Origin: Gemmatimonadota bacterium
GTDB taxonomy: Bacteria; Gemmatimonadota; Gemmatimonadetes; Gemmatimonadales; Gemmatimonadaceae
Direction: 5' to 3'
DNA: 61,124 nucleotides
Assembly (NCBI GenBank): GCA_027622655.1
Contig: JAQBYI010000016.1
Span: 1 to 61,124, forward strand
Shown: in pieces, positions 56,913 to 61,124 of the stretch
Layout of the letters: each line of letters starts with the position of its first letter
Numbering within the stretch: the stretch's first letter is position 1
Translations under genes and position numbers: made by a program
Notes under the pieces: generated by a model
Database searches by the model: none
What the model was told of the DNA's origin: nothing
Seen by the model: only the letters and a program-made list of their open reading frames with translations

Positions 56913-58010
56913 TCACGTCGCGCCGCCCTTGGCGAGCATCGGCATCGGTGCTGGCGCCGGATTGCCATTCTTACGCGCGGTCAGGTACTTCTCCACCGCT
57001 ATGGCGGCCGTGGTCGCGTCGCCCACCGCAGTCGTAACCTGACGCGTAAGTTGCGCGCGAATATCTCCGGCCGCAAACAGGCCCCTCATGGATGTTTCCA
57101 TGTTCGCGTCGGTGACCAAATAACCGCCGGCGTCGTGGTCAACGTGCCCTTCAATGAACCCAGTGTTGGGGTTGAACCCGATAAAAATGAAAATTCCGGT
57201 ACTGATCAGATCGCGTTTTTCGCCGGACTTGAGATTCCGAATTTTCGCGTGCGTCATCAGTCCGTCGGTTCCGGCAATTTCTTCCACGACCGTGTCCCAG
57301 ATGACTTCGATCTTGGGGTTTTTGAATACGCGCTGCTGAACGATCTTCGACGCCCGGAACTCATCGCGCCGGTGCACGATGTACACCTTCGCGGCATACC
57401 GCGTCAGGAAATCGGCTTCTTCGCACGCGGCATCGCCGCCGCCGGCAACCATGATGGTATGCTCTTTGAAGAAAGCGCCGTCACAGATGGCACAATACGA
57501 GACACCCTTGCCGGCGTATTCGATCTCGCCCGGCACACCCAGCTTCACCGGCGTGCCACCGGCTGTGATGATCACGGTTGGCGACCGGAAGACGTCACCG
57601 TTCTCGACCGCCGTCTCGAACGTACCGTCCGGAACGCGCCGAACCTTCTCCACGCGATGGTACGTTCGAACCTCTGTGCCGAACTTTATCGCGTGTGCGT
57701 TGAATTTTTCGGCGAGGTCGTAGCCGAGGATGTGCTCGAACCCGATGTAGTCCTCGATCACCTCGGTGTTGAGCAGTTCGCCGCCGGGGAGCCCCTGCTC
57801 GAGCACCGCACTCTTGAGCATTGAACGCCCGGCGTACATGCCGGCGCAGAGGCCGGCAGGCCCCGCGCCAATGATTACAACATCAAGATCGTGTGTGGCC
57901 AATTCTCGTCCGTGTCCAAAAAAGTACCCGCGCCTGTTGGCGCGCAGCGTCCCGTAAATCTCGCCACTGGGAGTAGTGCGCGAAACGCCCCCCACGAGGT
58001 ATACGCCCAT
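56913..58010 (-). CDS. trxB: Thioredoxin-disulfide reductase
   Basis: NADPH-dependent flavoenzyme that reduces thioredoxin. It has VVIIGAGPAGLCAGMYAGR (FAD), the redox-active CAICD in SYCAICDGAFF, VAGGGDAACEEADFLTRYA (NADPH) and the C-terminal GLFAAGDIRA. The annotated ATG at 58010 gives 365 residues, with about 36 extra at the N-terminus that look unconserved. A TTG at 57902, just before VVIIGAGPAG, may be the real start. SDR and PHP genes lie upstream. Confidence 0.92.
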   Translation of the reverse strand: MGVYLVGGVSRTTPSGEIYGTLRANRRGYFFGHGRELATHDLDVVIIGAGPAGLCAGMYAGRSMLKSAVLEQGLPGGELLNTEVIEDYIGFEHILGYDLAEKFNAHAIKFGTEVRTYHRVEKVRRVPDGTFETAVENGDVFRSPTVIITAGGTPVKLGVPGEIEYAGKGVSYCAICDGAFFKEHTIMVAGGGDAACEEADFLTRYAAKVYIVHRRDEFRASKIVQQRVFKNPKIEVIWDTVVEEIAGTDGLMTHAKIRNLKSGEKRDLISTGIFIFIGFNPNTGFIEGHVDHDAGGYLVTDANMETSMRGLFAAGDIRAQLTRQVTTAVGDATTAAIAVEKYLTARKNGNPAPAPMPMLAKGGAT

Positions 58011-58116
58011 GACGGCGGAGCGGCAGTGTCACGCGGGTGCCACACCAGATAGACGCAGCACCGGCCGATCGTTCCGCACGATTGCTTCACGCGCGCCAAG
58101 CGTCCAGCCGTTCACT

Positions 58117-58151
58117 GTGTACTGTGTACGGTGTACGGTGTACGGTGTACG
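58117..58151 (-). repeat. 7-bp tandem repeat after the SDR stop
   Basis: Five head-to-tail copies of a 7-bp unit (plus strand GTGTACG; one copy has a final T). The array begins 5 nt after the SDR stop codon and lies in the 146-nt spacer before trxB. Confidence 0.92.
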
Positions 58152-58156
58152 GCAGC

Positions 58157-58987
58157 TCATCCCGTCGCGTGGCGACCGCCATCTACAAAATGCACTTCTC
58201 CCGTGACGTACGGCGCGGTGGCGAGGTACACGACTGCTGCGGCCACGTCGCGGGGTGTGCCGATGCGGCGCAGTGGCGTTGCGCGCGCAAATGCACGCCG
58301 CTTGGCCGCGCTGTAGCCCTCTGGCGCAAGCACGAATCCGGGCGCGACCGCGTTCACCCGTATTCGGGGAGCGAGCGCGGCCGCCAACGCCCGTGTCATG
58401 GCGGCCACGGCGGATTTACTCACGCCGTGCGGTACGAAATCGGGCCACGACTCGAATCCCATGTGGTCGGAGATGTTGACGATCGCGCCGCCACGGCGTC
58501 CCATTGCGCGGACGGCGGCCATCGAGCAAAAGAACGGCGCCCTGAGATTGAGCGCGAACACTTCGTCCCAATCACGTTCGCGGACGCGTGCCAGCGGCGT
58601 ACGCCGCATCGACGCGGCCGAGTTGACGAGGACATCGAGGCGCCCGAAATGAGTCGCGACATCGCTGACCAGACGCATCGGCTCACCGACACACGACAGG
58701 TCGGCGCGAAACGAATGGGCATCACCGCCGGCCGCGCGAATCGCGCGAATCGTCTCGCGAGCTTCCGCAGCCGACCGATGATAGTGCACTCCAACGCGGG
58801 CTCCAGCTTCAGCCAGTGCCAAGGCAATGGCGCGCCCGACTCGTTTTCCAGCTCCGGTTACCAGCGCGACTTTGCCGTCGAGCGTGACGCGCGGAGTCCG
58901 CGCGGCGGTAGCTCCCGGCCCCTTGTCGCGGCGTGGCCGTGGAGCAGCAGGCTGCGGTTGCCCCGCGCGCGGCACAGCCGCCTTCAT
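58157..58987 (-). CDS. SDR family protein, pteridine reductase-like, catalytic Tyr replaced
   Basis: A 276-residue short-chain dehydrogenase. ALVTGAGKRVGRAIALALAE and VHYHRSAAEA strongly recall PTR1/FolM pteridine reductases. NISDHMG has Asp174 where PTR1 has its catalytic Asp. At the usual Tyr-x-x-x-Lys position it has His187-Gly-Val-Ser-Lys191, so the catalytic Tyr is His. The 13-residue Asp-to-Tyr spacing is preserved. A Pro/Arg-rich N-terminal extension of about 35 residues precedes the domain. Start overlaps the PHP gene stop (ATGA). It may act on another substrate or be inactive. Confidence 0.85.
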   Translation of the reverse strand: MKAAVPRAGQPQPAAPRPRRDKGPGATAARTPRVTLDGKVALVTGAGKRVGRAIALALAEAGARVGVHYHRSAAEARETIRAIRAAGGDAHSFRADLSCVGEPMRLVSDVATHFGRLDVLVNSAASMRRTPLARVRERDWDEVFALNLRAPFFCSMAAVRAMGRRGGAIVNISDHMGFESWPDFVPHGVSKSAVAAMTRALAAALAPRIRVNAVAPGFVLAPEGYSAAKRRAFARATPLRRIGTPRDVAAAVVYLATAPYVTGEVHFVDGGRHATG

Positions 58988-59859
58988 CCCCCGACGCGCG
59001 CGGCGATTCGCTCGCGCTGCGCGTCGAGCCATTCCGGAGCGACGTTCATGCAGCCGAGCACACGCAGCCCACCCATCGCGCCATGCCAGTCAGAACCGCC
59101 GCTGGGCACGAGTCCGAACGTCTTCACCAGCGCGCGAATGTGCTTGATGTCTTTGGCTCCGTGGCTCGGATGCCGCACTTCGATTCCGTCGAGGCCGCCA
59201 TCGACGAGACCGGCGATACGCTCTCGGGTCGCCTCTCCCCCGGGATGCGCGTACACGGCGATTCCTCCTGCACGGTGCACGAGATCGATACCGTCCGCGA
59301 TCGAGAGTCGCTGTTTGTCGACGTACGCAGGTTTACCGGCTCCAATCCATCGGTCGAACACCTGCTGGAGCGTGGTGGCGTGACCAGCCTTGAGCAGCGC
59401 TCGCGCAATGTGCGGGCGGCCGACGGCACCGCCGGCAGCTTCGGCAAGCACCGCGTCCATCTGCACAGTCACTCCAATCGCATTGAGCTTCTCGACGATC
59501 GACTCGGCCCTTGATCGACGTGCGTCGCGCACGGACTCGAGCGCGGCATCGACCATGGCTGTGTCGGCCAGATGCAGACCGAGTACATGCAACTCCCGAC
59601 CAGCATCGTCGTGCAACGAGAGCTCGACACCGGCCACGACATCGAGTCCGTGTTCCTTGGCAAGACGCGAGACGGCCGGCACAGCCCCGACCGTGTCGTG
59701 ATCAGTCACCGCAATCGCTGAAAGCTCCGCCGCTACCGCCGCCGCGACGAACTCTTCGGGCGACGCTGTTCCGTCGGAGGCCGTCGTGTGCGCGTGCAGG
59801 TCCACACAACCGCGACTGGGTGCTGCGGGGGAATTTTCGACTCCACTAGGAACGGTCAC
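58984..59859 (-). CDS. PHP domain phosphoesterase
   Basis: A 291-residue PHP-type metal-dependent phosphoesterase. It has DLHAHTTASDGTASPEEFV, AVTDHDTVGAVPAV, GVELSLHD, YAHPGGE and the late GGSDWHG metal motif. Family members in this subgroup include nucleoside 3',5'-bisphosphatases, but the substrate is not certain here. The GTG at 59859 overlaps the next upstream gene's stop (GTGA). The longer upstream frame is Arg-rich noise. Confidence 0.9.
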   Translation of the reverse strand: MTVPSGVENSPAAPSRGCVDLHAHTTASDGTASPEEFVAAAVAAELSAIAVTDHDTVGAVPAVSRLAKEHGLDVVAGVELSLHDDAGRELHVLGLHLADTAMVDAALESVRDARRSRAESIVEKLNAIGVTVQMDAVLAEAAGGAVGRPHIARALLKAGHATTLQQVFDRWIGAGKPAYVDKQRLSIADGIDLVHRAGGIAVYAHPGGEATRERIAGLVDGGLDGIEVRHPSHGAKDIKHIRALVKTFGLVPSGGSDWHGAMGGLRVLGCMNVAPEWLDAQRERIAARVGG

Positions 59860-60122
59860 GGTGCGTAGCCGCCCTCCGGCGACATCGCGCTGGGCTGCGA
59901 TCGTTCGAACAGCTCGACGAGCGCCGCGTCGCTGCACGCGGCGAGCGACGCTTCGCGAGCCCGTGCGCCGGACGGACAGTATCGAGACACGCGCAACTCG
60001 CGATCGGCGCCGGATCCGCGGACGAACAGCACTCCGAACTCGTCGGCGGCAGATTGCGTTACGAAACCCGAGGGAAGCACTTCCCACGCTGTACCGTTCA
60101 CATCCACGGTGCGACTTGGCAT
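59856..60122 (-). CDS. Small hypothetical protein, 88 residues
   Basis: I do not recognise it. It opens PSRTVDVNGTAWEVLPSGFV and has FGVLFVRGSGADRELRVSRY, then an Ala/Ser/Glu-rich helix with SLAACSDAALVELFERS; no signal or span. The ATG at 60122 lies 1 nt after the upstream gene's stop and its own stop overlaps the PHP start by 4 nt, so real translation is likely. Confidence 0.65.
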   Translation of the reverse strand: MPSRTVDVNGTAWEVLPSGFVTQSAADEFGVLFVRGSGADRELRVSRYCPSGARAREASLAACSDAALVELFERSQPSAMSPEGGYAP

Positions 60123-60123
60123 T

Positions 60124-60384
60124 TCAGTCGAGCTCCACTTCGAGGTAGACGCGGGCTGCGTCGAGCGGCGGATCAGCCGAACTGGCATGTGCGGCCGAAA
60201 GCGCAGCAGCGCTGTCGGCCTCGACGAATTCGAGAAACGCGCCGTGAACGGCAGCCTCTTCGAACAGCCAGTACCGGCACTGCATGCCGAGATAGTGATC
60301 GCGCTTGGCCCGCAGGCGCTTCAGCTGACGGCTGCGGTCGGCCGCCGGGATGATTGATCTCTGAATCGTGAGCGCTCGCGGCAT
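60124..60384 (-). CDS. Small hypothetical protein, 86 residues
   Basis: I do not recognise it. It is helical, basic in the first third (DRSRQLKRLRAKRDHYLG), with a central QCRYWLFEEAAVHGAFLEFV and an acidic end. Its ATG overlaps the stop of the E2 gene by 1 nt (TGATG) and its stop lies 1 nt before the next gene. The packing supports it as a real gene in this operon. Confidence 0.65.
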   Translation of the reverse strand: MPRALTIQRSIIPAADRSRQLKRLRAKRDHYLGMQCRYWLFEEAAVHGAFLEFVEADSAAALSAAHASSADPPLDAARVYLEVELD

Positions 60385-61124
60385 CAGAACCCCTCGTCTG
60401 GGACAGACTCGAGCGTTCGCTTGAGGTCGGCCATGAAGCGATCGGCGTCCGCTCCGTCCACCAACCGATGGTCAAACGAAAGCGAGAAGTACGCACACGT
60501 GCGGACGGCAATGACGTCGGAGCCATCGGTGCCGGCCACGACCTTCGGCCGTTTCTCGATGGCACCGAGCCCGAGGATCGCCGTGGTACCAACGGGTATG
60601 ATCGGCGTCCCCATGATCGAGCCGAACGTACCAAAGTTCGTGATCGTAAATGTCGCATCGGACGTGTCGGCTGGGCCGAGTTTTCTGGATCGGGCACGTC
60701 CGGCGAGGTCGTTGGCCGCCTTGGTAAGGCCTGAGAGCGAGAGATCTTCGGCGTGCTTTATCACCGGCACAATCAAGCCGGTGGGCTCGAGCGCAACGGC
60801 GAGGCCCAGGTTGTATCGCTTGCGGTAGATTATGTCCGTGCCGGTGGTCGCGGCGTTGAGCGAAGGGTGCCGTTTCAGGTTCTGGACAACCGCATGCATG
60901 ATGAACGGCATGTAGGTGAGCTTCTGCCCGTTAGCCGCTTCGAAGTGCGCGCGTGTGGCCGCGCGAACGCGTGCAACGCGTGTGAGGTCAATCTCCCAAA
61001 CCGTGGTCACGTGGGCGGCGACGCGCTTCGCGATGGCCATGTGTTCGAACGTCAGCCGCCGCAACTTCGACATCGGCTCGACGATGTCACCCGGCCACGG
61101 CGCAGCCGCCGGTCCGTGCGCCTC
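60384..61124 (-). CDS. 2-oxoacid dehydrogenase E2 acyltransferase, 3' part
   Basis: C-terminal catalytic domain of a lipoamide acyltransferase, cut by the window edge. The visible 246 residues include RRLTFEHMAIAKRVAAHVTT, a KRYNLGLAVALEPTGLIVPV substrate-channel block, TFTITNFGTFGS and the catalytic SFDHRLVDGADADRF (His-x-x-x-Asp-Gly). The frame stays open through 61124, so the lipoyl and subunit-binding domains lie further right. Which complex (pyruvate, branched-chain or oxoglutarate) cannot be told from this part. Confidence 0.92.
   Translation of the reverse strand, partial: EAHGPAAAPWPGDIVEPMSKLRRLTFEHMAIAKRVAAHVTTVWEIDLTRVARVRAATRAHFEAANGQKLTYMPFIMHAVVQNLKRHPSLNAATTGTDIIYRKRYNLGLAVALEPTGLIVPVIKHAEDLSLSGLTKAANDLAGRARSRKLGPADTSDATFTITNFGTFGSIMGTPIIPVGTTAILGLGAIEKRPKVVAGTDGSDVIAVRTCAYFSLSFDHRLVDGADADRFMADLKRTLESVPDEGF

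Overview
This is a GC-rich stretch of a diderm (Gram-negative type) bacterial chromosome. Almost everything reads on the minus strand; the only gene I can support on the plus strand is a tRNA-Leu. A complete Tol-Pal set, an LptD-like protein, BamD, Tat components, a DUF4321 protein, lipoproteins and very tight gene packing (about fifteen 4-nt stop/start overlaps) fit Gemmatimonadota. That phylum assignment is an inference from gene content and style; the window has no rRNA. I see no phage, insertion sequence, integrase or CRISPR.

In order of coordinate (transcription runs right to left): 1-5400 holds tatA, a DUF4321 protein, a long-chain polyprenyl diphosphate synthase, a large TPR protein split by an apparent frameshift, and hutI. 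5400-10465 continues histidine degradation (hutH, hutU) with a radical SAM gene and a membrane-anchored coiled-coil protein between hutU and hutI. 10462-21061 is envelope biogenesis: lptD, tatC, cpoB, pal, tolB, tolA-like, tolR, tolQ, a sugar epimerase and a LysM protein. 21324-32610 is housekeeping: ssb, rimI, tsaB, tsaE, uvrB, rel, radC, secA, nadD. 32641-45486 is bamD followed by nucleotide-sugar synthesis: uxs, ugd, a full wbpA/wbpE/wbpB/wbpD set for UDP-diacetamido-glucuronate, carB, and rmd/gmd for GDP-rhamnose. 45713-49078 is the rpmJ-rpsM-rpsK-rpsD-rpoA-rplQ-rpmB ribosomal cluster. 49304-52366 is pyrF, pyrD, an amidase and smpB. 52520-61124 holds tRNA-Leu(CAG), an Rrf2 regulator, an aspartase-like lyase, a lipoprotein, an MBL hydrolase, thioredoxin reductase, a pteridine-reductase-like SDR, a PHP phosphoesterase, two small unknown proteins and the 3' part of a 2-oxoacid dehydrogenase E2 gene.

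The most unusual signal is not a gene. Six gene junctions carry short direct tandem repeats with unrelated units of 7, 9, 10, 11, 11 and 12 bp. Five lie within about 10 nt of, or across, the stop codon of the upstream gene, and the sixth starts 33 nt after it. Most junctions here are overlapped or nearly so, and five of the six repeat arrays sit in the few long spacers. Other points worth checking are a PTR1/FolM-like reductase whose catalytic Tyr is His, and the hut genes being translationally coupled to lptD. No gene-free stretch exceeds 300 bases; the longest are 21062-21323 (repeat and hairpin), 38333-38579 (repeat, terminator, possible promoter), 45487-45712 (terminator and gmd leader), 49079-49303 (possible promoter of the ribosomal cluster) and 47366-47564 (repeat and hairpin). 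The 154-nt gap at 28623-28776 holds nothing clear.
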